In this document: in pieces, positions 37,257 through 46,368 of the stretch | Position numbering within the stretch: position 1 is the stretch's first letter | Layout: every line of letters begins with the position of its first letter | DNA from: Ignavibacterium sp. | GTDB lineage: Bacteria > Bacteroidota > Ignavibacteria > Ignavibacteriales > Ignavibacteriaceae | DNA: 56,695 nt | Direction: 5' to 3' | Assembly: GCA_025056745.1 (NCBI GenBank) | Contig: JANWVQ010000082.1 | Span: 1-56,695 of the forward strand | Notes under the pieces: generated by a model | What the model saw: only the letters and a program-made list of their open reading frames with translations | Database searches by the model: none | What the model was told of the DNA's origin: nothing | Program-made: the position numbers and the translations under genes

Positions 37257-39419
37257 TTATTTGGAGATTTTACCGTTTCTTAATTCTTCGCTTAATCTTT
37301 TTAACTTATAAACTTTATCAATTGCTTGAATCATTCCTTCAGAATGAACTGAAACAGTTCTATTCTCTTCAGTTCTGAATATGAAATTACCAGGCAAACT
37401 CTGAATGTTTCCATCAAAAGCTAATCCAACTATTTCAGCATTCTTGTTGATAACTGGACTTCCAGAATTTCCACCAATTATATCATTAGTTGAGACAAAA
37501 TTAAAAGGTGTTGATAAATCAAAATCAGAAGGTGGATTTTTCCATCTATCTGGCAAGCTCCAAGGATATTCTTTATTAAATGAGTAATATCTATCATACA
37601 TTCCATAAAAAGTTGTGAAAGGTGGTGCAACTGTTCCATTATATGGAAATCCATCAACTATTCCATCTGAAATTCTTAAAGTGAATGTTGCATCTGGTGG
37701 AATTGAAGTTCCATAAACTTCGAATAATGCTAATCCTAATTGTTGGTTATAGCTTTCTTCTTTATCCAATAATTCTCTTACTTGCTTTTGATAATTCTTT
37801 GCTAAATCAGCAGTTTCTAATTCAAACTTTATGAAAGGATCATCTGAATTAAGAATTGCATCTCCACCTTGCTCAACTAATTTTTTAATTTTATCAAGGT
37901 CTAATAGAAAACTCTTACTCAAAACATATTTCACTGCGGCGTCACCTACTCTTCCTCCGGTGAAATTTTTTACTATAGGATCATCTTTACCTAAGTATTT
38001 AATAAATATTTCAATTCTTTTTTCAAGTAATTTGTTTTGGAAATTTTCATCAAAATTCTCTGGAATCAAGGCTTTTAGAGAATTCTCTAATTCTTCGCCT
38101 TTGTATAATTCATCTCTTTCATCTTCTGGTTTCTTGAGCTCATTTGCTATTTTAATCAATTCAGATGCTATGTTGAAATATTGAGGAGTTAACAATCTGT
38201 TTTTTGAAAGGGCAAAATTTCTATTAGCAATTTTTTTCAATTCGGCTCTGATTTCAGCAATCTTATCCCAAAGCTCACCATACTTTTGATTCAATTTTGG
38301 ATTGTTCTTAACGGATGCTTTAAAAGTATTTTCAAAGTCTATTTTTCTTTGCATTAAAATTGGATCCCTAAGACCTTTGAGAATTCCGGCATTAGCTTTT
38401 TGAGAATTTTCTAAACTGAAAAGCATATCCTGCATTTGGAGTTTTTTCTCAGGATTTTCTTTTATTGTTTGCTTATAAATTTCAATCAATCCACTTAGGA
38501 ATTCTAATGTTCTTGGATATTGAACATCTCTCATAAATTCAAGCTGAGCAACTGTATTCAATCTATCAGTGTTTCCGGGATTACCAACAACAAAAACTGG
38601 CTCACCAACACTCGGACCACTTTTACTCCATTTGAAATAATGATTTGTTTTTAATGGTTTTCCATTTTCATCATAAACTCTGAAGAATGCACAATCAAGA
38701 TTATACCTTGGGTAAGTAAAATTATCTGGATCTCCTCCAAAAAATCCTAATTGTTCTTCAGGAGCAAAAACTAATCTAACATCGTTGTATCTTTTATATC
38801 CGTAGAGTGAATATTTTCCACCATTATAAAGTGCGGTTACTTGACAACGAAGTCCAGTTGCTTCACTTTCTCTTTTTTCAATTTTACTGATAATATCTTT
38901 TTCGAATTTGACTCTTTCAGATTCATTAGTTCCTTTTTCAATTTCACTAACCACTTCTGCAGTTACATCTTTAATTAAAACTAATTGTTCAACATAAAGT
39001 CCAGGGACTGGTCTTTCATCTTCAAGCTTCTCAGCAATAAAACCATTTGCGTGAAGGTCTTCACCTTCATCTTCTTTGGTTACTTGAGTTATGCTTTGTC
39101 TTGCACAGTGATGATTTGTCATAACTAAACCATCTTCAGAGACAAAAGAAGCTGAGCAGTAATTTGCAAATCTTAAAGCAGCCATCCTAACATCATCAAA
39201 CCATTTTTGAGAAGGTTGAAAACCATATTCAGATTTAAAGTAATCTATGGGTGGAAATTCGAAAGTCCACATTTTTCCGTTATCGAACTTTCCAGCTTTA
39301 ATAGTATCAAGCCCAAGCCAGTCATAACTCTGTGAGAAGGTTTGAGATTGAAAAATTAAAGTAAATAGAAATAGATAGACGAAAAGTTTGTTAAGATTAA
39401 ACAATAATTTTGAAGTCAT
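37257..39419 (-). CDS. S46-family dipeptidyl peptidase (DPP7/DPP11-like)
   Basis: The 720-residue exported serine peptidase has a signal peptide (about 1-30, ending TFSQ). The catalytic His is in TNHHCARQSI (about residue 97) and the catalytic Ser in GGNSGSPV (about residue 655). It removes dipeptides from peptide N-termini in the periplasm. Eighteen residues after the active Ser is a Gly (AFDGN). In DPP7 this position is Gly and in DPP11 it is Arg, so a hydrophobic-preferring DPP7-like specificity is likely. Length matches the family. Confidence 0.92.
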   Translation of the reverse strand: MTSKLLFNLNKLFVYLFLFTLIFQSQTFSQSYDWLGLDTIKAGKFDNGKMWTFEFPPIDYFKSEYGFQPSQKWFDDVRMAALRFANYCSASFVSEDGLVMTNHHCARQSITQVTKEDEGEDLHANGFIAEKLEDERPVPGLYVEQLVLIKDVTAEVVSEIEKGTNESERVKFEKDIISKIEKRESEATGLRCQVTALYNGGKYSLYGYKRYNDVRLVFAPEEQLGFFGGDPDNFTYPRYNLDCAFFRVYDENGKPLKTNHYFKWSKSGPSVGEPVFVVGNPGNTDRLNTVAQLEFMRDVQYPRTLEFLSGLIEIYKQTIKENPEKKLQMQDMLFSLENSQKANAGILKGLRDPILMQRKIDFENTFKASVKNNPKLNQKYGELWDKIAEIRAELKKIANRNFALSKNRLLTPQYFNIASELIKIANELKKPEDERDELYKGEELENSLKALIPENFDENFQNKLLEKRIEIFIKYLGKDDPIVKNFTGGRVGDAAVKYVLSKSFLLDLDKIKKLVEQGGDAILNSDDPFIKFELETADLAKNYQKQVRELLDKEESYNQQLGLALFEVYGTSIPPDATFTLRISDGIVDGFPYNGTVAPPFTTFYGMYDRYYSFNKEYPWSLPDRWKNPPSDFDLSTPFNFVSTNDIIGGNSGSPVINKNAEIVGLAFDGNIQSLPGNFIFRTEENRTVSVHSEGMIQAIDKVYKLKRLSEELRNGKISK

Positions 39420-39546
39420 AGTTTGTTCCTCAATTTTTATTGATAAAATTCTTTGTTAAAATACAAATTTTTTTGGAAGGAATATCTACTTTTTGGATAG
39501 GCGGTTGATTAAAAAAAAGGAATTAATTTAAAATCAATTCTTAACT

Positions 39547-41184
39547 TCATCTACAAACCTGCTGAAAGACTCTTCTGAAATTTTTGTATAAAATCTTTTC
39601 AACATCTTCTCTTGAATAACCTCTATTAAATAAAGCTTCTGTTAATGCCGGAAATTTTGAAACATCTTCCAATCCTAAAGGTGTTACCCCTATTCCATCA
39701 AAATCAGAACCTATTGCGACGTGGTCAATTCCAACAAGATTTTTTATGTAATCAATATGATTAACTACATCTTGTATTGTTGCGTTATTAGTTCCATTCA
39801 AAAATGGAGGGTAGAAAACAACTCCGATTACTCCACCGGTATTTGCAATATCCTGAATTTGCCAATCGTATAGATTGCGCGTGTTATTTCTTAAAGCTCT
39901 AGCTCCTGAATGAGATGCAATAATTGGTTTCGTTGTAACCTGAAGTATATCCTGAATAGTTTTTATCCCGGTATGTGAAACATCAATAATTACTCCGAGC
40001 GAATCTAATTTTCGTATAACTTGCCTTCCAAAATCAGAAAGTCCAACAGTTGTTGAACGACTGTCAGCAGCTGATACTGCCCAGCTTGTGCTGTTATTCC
40101 ACGTAATTGTTAAATATCTCATCCCAGCATTATAAAGATTAACTAATTTTTCAATACTATCTTCAATATGATGTCCACCTTCAACTCCGATTACTGCTGC
40201 AATTTTATTTTGTTTAATAATTGAATCTGCCTGATTCCAATTTCTCGCTTGAGCAATTGAATTTTGATTATCATTCATCTCTCGCTGAAAGATATTTAAC
40301 ATATTTAATGCTTGCTGATAAAAGTTTGTGTATTGTGTCGGAGAGACCCATACTGCAAAAAATTGTAAATCTACTCCACCTTCTTTAAGTCTTGGTATAT
40401 CAGTATGGTTGTAAGAATTTCTGTTCCTTAAGCGATATGAAGTATCAGCAACCATTCTTTCCAAAACGTCATTGTGCAAATCAAGCATAATTGTATGATG
40501 ATGAAATGATTTAAGTAATTTCATCAAGCTTTCACCACCAGACAATTCAACTTGAACAGTGTCTTCAATGTGTGTAATCTTTGAATAAATTATTCTGTAT
40601 AATGAAGTAACATTTGATTTTGAAAGTTTATCATAATCACCTATTCTGTAAATTCTTTGAATTCCGCCGTCAGATTTTGAACCATCGAGTTGAATCATTT
40701 TCTTTGTTTCAGAGTAATTAGAAGTTTTAATCGTATAGAAATAAATTCCCGGTGAACCTTTCCCTTGATATAAAATTGAATAAATTCCAGAAGTTAAAAA
40801 CTCATTTTTGAAATCAACTAACTCTCCCAGAACGTTATGAATATATATTTCAACATTATCATCTTGTGAAATTGAGAAATTAATTTTTGTTTGAGGATTT
40901 TCTGAATTTACTGTTTTACCAAAAGGATTCGGATAATTTTGAAACACGTGGAATTGATCAGCGATTAAATCATCTTCACCAACTGAAGTTGCAAGATTAA
41001 AAATCCATTGACCGTTTGAATTTGTATAAACGGAATCTTCAATTCCAGTTGCGAGGTTTTTGATTTTAACCTTAACGTTAGATATTGGAGTGTTTTTTAT
41101 TAAATCTCTTACAAATCCAGTAACATTTTGAGCAAAAGTAAATTGAATATAAAAAGCTAAAAGCGCAATTAAAAATTTTTTCAT
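39547..41184 (-). CDS. M19 membrane-dipeptidase-family protein with N-terminal sorting-like domain
   Basis: The 545-residue protein has a signal peptide (1-18), then a carboxypeptidase-regulatory-like segment (VTGFVRDLIKNTPISNVKV). A T9SS type A-like domain lies at about residues 78-168 (NYPNPFGKT, GIYFYTIKTSNYSETKKM). The full M19 peptidase follows from about 230. All metal ligands are visible: LDLHND, VEGGHH, DVSHTG, ASHSGAR and GSDFDG. It should hydrolyse dipeptides outside the cytoplasm. The sorting-like domain is internal rather than C-terminal, so it may be structural. It is 5 bases after the thioesterase gene. Confidence 0.88.
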   Translation of the reverse strand: MKKFLIALLAFYIQFTFAQNVTGFVRDLIKNTPISNVKVKIKNLATGIEDSVYTNSNGQWIFNLATSVGEDDLIADQFHVFQNYPNPFGKTVNSENPQTKINFSISQDDNVEIYIHNVLGELVDFKNEFLTSGIYSILYQGKGSPGIYFYTIKTSNYSETKKMIQLDGSKSDGGIQRIYRIGDYDKLSKSNVTSLYRIIYSKITHIEDTVQVELSGGESLMKLLKSFHHHTIMLDLHNDVLERMVADTSYRLRNRNSYNHTDIPRLKEGGVDLQFFAVWVSPTQYTNFYQQALNMLNIFQREMNDNQNSIAQARNWNQADSIIKQNKIAAVIGVEGGHHIEDSIEKLVNLYNAGMRYLTITWNNSTSWAVSAADSRSTTVGLSDFGRQVIRKLDSLGVIIDVSHTGIKTIQDILQVTTKPIIASHSGARALRNNTRNLYDWQIQDIANTGGVIGVVFYPPFLNGTNNATIQDVVNHIDYIKNLVGIDHVAIGSDFDGIGVTPLGLEDVSKFPALTEALFNRGYSREDVEKILYKNFRRVFQQVCR

Positions 41185-41189
41185 ATTAC

Positions 41190-41660
41190 TTACTTTTGAA
41201 TAAGATGTTCAGGTACTTGAACTGCAATAACTTTACCTTTTACAGTTTCAATTCCATTTGCAAAAAGACTGATTTCGGTAACAACTTTTCTCCCTTTCAG
41301 TTCAACAATTCTTCCTCGAATTTCGAGTTCAACACCGATGGGAGTTGGTTTTAGGTAATCAACCTGAAGAGATGCAGTAACAAATCTGAATGGCGGCAGA
41401 GTATCAACATCGCGGTTTTCATTTTTGAATGCTGCTAAAGCTGCGGAGCCGGTTCCGTGACAGTCAATTAATGATGCAAGCAAACCACCGTAAACATAGC
41501 CAGGCAAAGCTGTGTGATAAGGTTTGGGAGTAAATTTAGTAACAGTTTCATCGCCGTCCCAGTATGTTTTTATCTGATGACCGAATTCATTCAATCTGCC
41601 ACAGCCATAACATTGTGCAAAATCTTCGGGATAGAAATCCTGAACAGCTTTTTGATTCAT
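41190..41660 (-). CDS. PaaI-like hotdog thioesterase
   Basis: The 156-residue cytoplasmic hotdog-fold protein has ALPGYVYGGLLASLIDCHGTGSAA (helix with catalytic-region Asp/His) and VTASLQVDYLKPTPIGVELEIRGRI, typical of acyl-CoA thioesterases of the PaaI group. A CYGCG pair near the N-terminus (about residues 17-20) might bind metal. The substrate is unknown. It is transcribed just upstream of the dipeptidase. ATG start. Confidence 0.85.
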   Translation of the reverse strand: MNQKAVQDFYPEDFAQCYGCGRLNEFGHQIKTYWDGDETVTKFTPKPYHTALPGYVYGGLLASLIDCHGTGSAALAAFKNENRDVDTLPPFRFVTASLQVDYLKPTPIGVELEIRGRIVELKGRKVVTEISLFANGIETVKGKVIAVQVPEHLIQK

Positions 41661-42247
41661 TTTTTACCTTTTGAAATTCTTTTGGTAAAAATAAAAGAAT
41701 TATCGGCTAAAAATCAATTATTATTAATCCTTCAAAATCAGAACTGCTCTGATTAGAAAAAATTACTGAAATTATTTACCTAAGTAAGTTTCAGCCAAGG
41801 GTTATAAAGTTATTAAAACCTTTAATTGAAAAATTATCATTAGATCAATCTACCAATCAAACAATCATCCAATCTATCCCAATTCTTAGTGCCTTTGTGT
41901 CTTAGTGGCAAGTAATATTTTTTCAGCGATAATCAGATTATTTGAGCCACTAATTTCACTAATTAGACTAAGTTAAATTCTAATAAACCCTTTTTTGTAC
42001 GTGGCATTTGTATAGACATTAAGCTGTGTGTTTTAATATTTTCGTTCAATCATATAATCAACCAATCGTCCTTTAGCAAGGATTATTATATTTTAATTAG
42101 CACAAGTTGTATCAATTTTTACATCTAATATGATTAAGGATTGGAACAAGAAATTTAAAGGGGATTAATTAAAAAGTGGAAGTAATTTCAAAATAATTCT
42201 ATTTAATACTTTTAATTTTATAAGTCAGTATTTAACAGCTTTATATA
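41661..42247. other. Long AT-rich intergenic region without a recognisable gene
   Basis: These 587 bases separate two minus-strand genes. I found no open reading frame with coding character, tRNA or terminator. They hold a tandem 8-mer run at 41885-41908 and an inverted partner of it at 41946-41972, so at least part of the region may be a small repeat element or relic. The promoter of the thioesterase/dipeptidase pair should lie near 41661-41760. Confidence 0.5.
41885..41972. repeat. Tandem 8-mer run and its inverted, diverged copy
   Basis: CTTAGTGC, CTTTGTGT and CTTAGTGG follow each other without gaps (41885-41908). Downstream, the reverse complement of 41946-41972 reads CTTAGTCTAATTAGTG then AAATTAGTGGC, a diverged copy in inverted order. 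TTAGTGGC (41902-41909) and GCCACTAA (41946-41953) form a perfect 8-base stem. The arrangement looks like an intergenic repeat element. Confidence 0.5.
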
Positions 42248-43663
42248 TTATTTCCCTAATTGAACAATCAGAAGTAAAATTGTTGCAATACTTCCAAGGA
42301 TACTGAAATAACCTGACAGCTCCATTGCAAAAGTTCTGAATGATTTAAGTCTTTCTTTAGGTACAAAGATGAAATCACCTTCTTCTAATATTATGTTATC
42401 CTCTGCTGTAATCCAATTTCTTGAACTTCCTTTAATAATCATAATATCATCTTCAGCGTATTCGCCAACTCCACCTGCTTGTTCTATATAATATTTATAA
42501 TTTTTTCCTTCAACAAACTTAACGTGTCCCGGATTCGATACCTGACCGAACACATAAACTGTATTGGTTTTAGGAGGTATTATGATGACATCACCGGGAT
42601 TAACAATAAAATTATAAATTTCAGAACCTTCCTCTAAAGCTTGGGTAAAATCAACTGCACTACCTTCATTTAGGACACGATACTGATTCTCTGCAGCAAA
42701 GTAGCCTATGTCTTCTTCAACTAAATTTGACATTCTAAACATCATCTGCTGTTCATAATTAATAATTCTATCAACCAACTCTGGATTATTATTAATTATG
42801 TTCTGCTCGATTTTTATTCCATACTGTTTTTCTAATAATGTAGTAATACTATTTCCTCTGAAAATTCTTGCTCTTTTAAGAGAAGCATTTGGAGTAAAAC
42901 CATTAACTTTTTTAATAACTTGTCCTAAGGTTGTAGTACTTTTTGTAATTGGGACGTAACCAGGTTGATTTACTTCTCCAAGCACGAGAGCATAAAGTTG
43001 CTTTCTTTGAGTTTCATCTGCCAAAACAACTACTTGATCTCCTCTTTGTAGATTAATATCATTCTTTATATCAACTTCGATTATATTTTGTTTTTCTCCA
43101 TCATAGGAAAGGCGACTTATTTTAACTTTACCAGTTAACTCATAAGCAGGATTTAATCCGTAAGCAAGTTCAATTAAATCAGATAATTTGTCACCTTCAA
43201 CATATAAAAAAGTACCTGGGACATTGACCGCACCTGAGATTGATATAAAGTTTCTTTCAATATCATTCGGAGGAAAGATTAATACATCATCATTCTTTAA
43301 ATAAGGATTATATCTAAAATCACCATTGATTCTAAATTTTTGTAAGTCCAGTTTAAGAGTTGTTCCATCGGCTCTTTTCAAAGTAATTCCTCTTAAAGAG
43401 AAATTAGAGTATTCCTTTTTAATTTTTTCTAATAATCTCTCATCAGTAATTGATCCAATTGCTCTTTCTAATGATTGATTATAAATTCTTGTTACAAATT
43501 GATCGACTCTTTCTGTAAGTGAAGCTGGAAAACTTCCTGTAACCGGAAATTGTCCTGCAATACTAACAGAAATAGTTGAAGGCAAAACATTCTGGTTCAT
43601 TCTTTCGTTGGTTTGGGCAGAAATAATATTAACCAAAAAGATAAATAAAAATAGTCTTTTCAT
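42248..43663 (-). CDS. Polysaccharide export protein with SLBB domains
   Basis: The 471-residue exported protein has a signal peptide (about 1-16). SLBB-type segments repeat: ISISGAVNVPGTFLYVEGDKLSDLIELA, VLGEVNQPGYVPITKSTTTLGQVI, and VYVFGQVSNPGHVKFVEGKNYKYYIEQAGG (seen in parts). A C-terminal hydrophobic helix (about 450-468) ends it. Proteins of this kind form the Wza-like outer channel for capsule or exopolysaccharide. It overlaps the rmlB-like gene by 4 bases, which supports a surface-sugar role. Confidence 0.88.
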   Translation of the reverse strand: MKRLFLFIFLVNIISAQTNERMNQNVLPSTISVSIAGQFPVTGSFPASLTERVDQFVTRIYNQSLERAIGSITDERLLEKIKKEYSNFSLRGITLKRADGTTLKLDLQKFRINGDFRYNPYLKNDDVLIFPPNDIERNFISISGAVNVPGTFLYVEGDKLSDLIELAYGLNPAYELTGKVKISRLSYDGEKQNIIEVDIKNDINLQRGDQVVVLADETQRKQLYALVLGEVNQPGYVPITKSTTTLGQVIKKVNGFTPNASLKRARIFRGNSITTLLEKQYGIKIEQNIINNNPELVDRIINYEQQMMFRMSNLVEEDIGYFAAENQYRVLNEGSAVDFTQALEEGSEIYNFIVNPGDVIIIPPKTNTVYVFGQVSNPGHVKFVEGKNYKYYIEQAGGVGEYAEDDIMIIKGSSRNWITAEDNIILEEGDFIFVPKERLKSFRTFAMELSGYFSILGSIATILLLIVQLGK

Positions 43664-44676
43664 TTTCGATTTAAGTATTGTTCGTTGTAATATTTAATAT
43701 AGTCACCTGAGATTATTCTTTCCCACCACTGACGATTATTTAGATACCAATCAATGGTATATTGAATTGCTGATTCAAATGAAAATTGTGGTTTCCAACC
43801 AAGTTCGTTTTGAATTTTAGATGAATCAATTGCATATCGTCTGTCGTGGCCTGGTCTGTCCTTAACATATTCAATTAAGTCTTCACTTTTATTTAAGTGT
43901 TTAAGAATCAATTTAACAATTTCAATGTTTTTCATCTCGTTGCTTGCACCGATGTTATATACTTCACCAATTTTTCCTTTTTCCAAAACTAATTCAACAG
44001 CTCGATTATGGTCAATAACATAAATCCAATCTCTAACATTTAATCCATCGCCATAAACAGGTAATTTTTTATTATTAATAGAATTTATAATCATCAGAGG
44101 AATAAGTTTTTCGGGGAATTGATAAGGTCCATAATTATTAGAGCATCTTGTAATCAAAGTTGGCATTCCGTACGTATGATGATAAGCTTGAACCATTAAA
44201 TCTGCAGCCGCTTTACTCGATGAATAAGGACTATTAGGAGAAATTGGAGTAGATTCTGTAAAAAGTCCTGTCGGTCCTAAACTACCATAGACTTCATCAG
44301 TTGAAATCTGAAGAAATCTTTCAACTTCAAATCTTTTTGCTGCTTCTAATAATACATTTGTTCCAATAACATTTGTTCTATAAAAAACTTCAGCGCCGAG
44401 TATGCTTCTATCAACGTGAGATTCTGCTGCAAAGTTAATTACATATTTTATTTGATATTTTTCAAATATGTAATTGACTAATTCGTTGTTCTGAATATCA
44501 CCTTTGACAAAAACATAATTGGGATTGTTTTCAGATTCTTTAAGATTTTCAAGATTACCTGCGTATGTGAGTTTATCTAAATTTACAATAAAGTAATCAT
44601 CTCGATTTTTCAGAATGTGATTGATAAAATTACTTCCAATAAATCCAGCGCCGCCGGTTACTAAAATTTTCTTCAT
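43660..44676 (-). CDS. rfbB: dTDP-glucose 4,6-dehydratase
   Basis: The 338-residue short-chain dehydrogenase/reductase has NAD-binding GGAGFIGSNF near the N-terminus. The catalytic triad region is STDEVYG and YSSSKAAADL. The C-terminal DRPGHDRRYAIDSSKI is typical of RmlB. It converts dTDP-glucose to the 4-keto-6-deoxy sugar in dTDP-rhamnose synthesis. I use the ATG at 44676, because the frame otherwise starts at a TTG two codons before. The 4-base overlap with the SLBB gene and the tight gap to the Gly-rich gene indicate one operon. Confidence 0.94.
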   Translation of the reverse strand: MKKILVTGGAGFIGSNFINHILKNRDDYFIVNLDKLTYAGNLENLKESENNPNYVFVKGDIQNNELVNYIFEKYQIKYVINFAAESHVDRSILGAEVFYRTNVIGTNVLLEAAKRFEVERFLQISTDEVYGSLGPTGLFTESTPISPNSPYSSSKAAADLMVQAYHHTYGMPTLITRCSNNYGPYQFPEKLIPLMIINSINNKKLPVYGDGLNVRDWIYVIDHNRAVELVLEKGKIGEVYNIGASNEMKNIEIVKLILKHLNKSEDLIEYVKDRPGHDRRYAIDSSKIQNELGWKPQFSFESAIQYTIDWYLNNRQWWERIISGDYIKYYNEQYLNRK

Positions 44677-44678
44677 AA

Positions 44679-45386
44679 TCAAAATGCAAAAAACCCGAAA
44701 TAAATTCCTGAATTAATAAAAAATGAATTTCCATTAAAATTTTTTGGTACATTAAATAATGTTTGATTGTTATTTGCTTTCCACTCTCCTCCTAAAGCTA
44801 TTTGATAACCAAGTCCAATTCTAAAAGCAAAAAACCTATAGATCGGAATATCAAAATTCAAGGTTGGAGAGATCAAGAAAAATTCGTTGGATATTTTTGT
44901 GTAATTATTTCTTTGAAATGAAGTAAAAATATTTTGCCAGTTATAATTCTGACTGTTTTCAAAATATTCTACTGAAATTTCCCCGCCTCCTAAAATTGCT
45001 CCTAAAGAGATTGCAAAATCTTTAACAAAAGGTAAAGTGTATTCAATTGTAAATCCACCAACACCTAAATTATAATCTACTTGATAATTTACATTGTTCA
45101 AAGAATGATTTATGCTTTTAGAACCTCCGTAACCAATTCCACCAACTCTCAGTTGAGGAATAAAACCAATGTAAATAAAACCACCGCCACCAGTTACAAA
45201 CACATTTCCATCTTCAAATTCAGGTAATGAAACTGATTTTAGTTTTTTATTTAATTCATTTAACTGAACAAATTGAATCCCAGGAATAAAGCCACCTCCA
45301 CCTCCGAAAGGAGCATCGAAATATGTTTGCGATTGAGGTAAAATAACCCCATAAAATGAAATTAAAATCAATATAAATTTTATCAT
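44679..45386 (-). CDS. Glycine-rich putative outer-membrane protein
   Basis: The 235-residue protein is of unknown function. It has a signal peptide (about 1-18), two Gly runs (FGGGGGFIPG, VTGGGGFIYIGF) and a regular pattern of amphipathic strands (VGGFTIEYTLPF, FAFRIGLGYQIALGG) ending in Phe (YFGFFAF). This fits a small beta-barrel of the outer membrane. It is the first gene of the unit with rfbB and the SLBB protein, and is divergent from the electron-transfer operon. Confidence 0.6.
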   Translation of the reverse strand: MIKFILILISFYGVILPQSQTYFDAPFGGGGGFIPGIQFVQLNELNKKLKSVSLPEFEDGNVFVTGGGGFIYIGFIPQLRVGGIGYGGSKSINHSLNNVNYQVDYNLGVGGFTIEYTLPFVKDFAISLGAILGGGEISVEYFENSQNYNWQNIFTSFQRNNYTKISNEFFLISPTLNFDIPIYRFFAFRIGLGYQIALGGEWKANNNQTLFNVPKNFNGNSFFINSGIYFGFFAF

Positions 45387-45504
45387 AATAAATCAATTAT
45401 TATTCATAAATTTAGTGAATAGTTGATTAAGTAAAAAACCTTCTGTCTTTGCAAATATTTTGTAACTTTATTGGAGAGTTTAGTTTTCTTTTTATAAATA
45501 CTAT

Positions 45505-46359
45505 ATGAAATTTACAAAAAGACCTTTAATACTATTTTATTTTCTTGTAGCCATATCTTTTACAATAACCATCACCTATTATGGATTTGATTACTACACA
45601 TTACCGCTAAAAGAAAGATTTTATAGTTCAAAACATCAATTACTGAATCCAAGTGGAGAATTCGGACATTTGTTTGGAATAGTGGGAAGTGTTTTAATTA
45701 CTTTTGGAGTTCTATCGTATGTTATCAGAAAAAGATGGAGAAAATTAATAAGATTTAGTTATTTAAAGTATTGGTTGGAGTTTCATATTTTCTTGTGTTC
45801 TTTGGGTTCATTATTAATTTTATTTCATACAGCTTTTAAATTTGGTGGCATCATTTCGATTGGATTTTGGTCTTTGGTAGTTGTTGTTACAAGTGGAATT
45901 ATTGGAAGAATGATTTATATTCAAATACCACGAACTTTACAAGGAGATAAATTAGCAAAGTCAGAAATCGAAAAAGAACTTATTCAAAATCTTAGCAAAA
46001 TAAATAATAAAATTCTTGATGATATTAAAATCTATCTTACTTATGACTCACAATCCCAAATCATTAAGTCAAGCTTTATTGCAAATCTGAAATCAATAAT
46101 CTATCAACATAAAATCCAAAGAGAAAAAATAAAGTCAATAAAAAAGACAGTTGAAAAGATTAATATTGATTCAAATCAGAAATCTGTACTGATGAATGAT
46201 ATAAAAAAAATACTTTCTCTTCAATCCAAAATAGTTTTATACAATTCTTTTGAAATTCTCTTTAAGCAATGGCATATTTTTCATCTACCCTTTGCAATAA
46301 CAATGTTTTTTTTGATGATATTGCACATTATAATTGTAATGATTTTTAGGGCAAATTAA
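45505..46359 (+). CDS. Membrane dihaem cytochrome b-like protein
   Basis: I do not recognise a named family. The 284-residue protein has about five membrane helices: roughly 8-28, 52-74, 89-110, 115-138 and 257-281. His94 and His108 in helix 3, and His260 and His274 in helix 5, form two pairs 14 residues apart. That is the geometry by which two helices hold two haem b groups in cytochrome b-type proteins. His55 and His257 are extra candidates. A charged helical region (about 145-250) faces the cytoplasm or periplasm. First gene of the five-gene electron-transfer operon. Haem binding is inference from His spacing. Confidence 0.7.
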   Translation: MKFTKRPLILFYFLVAISFTITITYYGFDYYTLPLKERFYSSKHQLLNPSGEFGHLFGIVGSVLITFGVLSYVIRKRWRKLIRFSYLKYWLEFHIFLCSLGSLLILFHTAFKFGGIISIGFWSLVVVVTSGIIGRMIYIQIPRTLQGDKLAKSEIEKELIQNLSKINNKILDDIKIYLTYDSQSQIIKSSFIANLKSIIYQHKIQREKIKSIKKTVEKINIDSNQKSVLMNDIKKILSLQSKIVLYNSFEILFKQWHIFHLPFAITMFFLMILHIIIVMIFRAN

Positions 46360-46368
46360 AATAAAACC

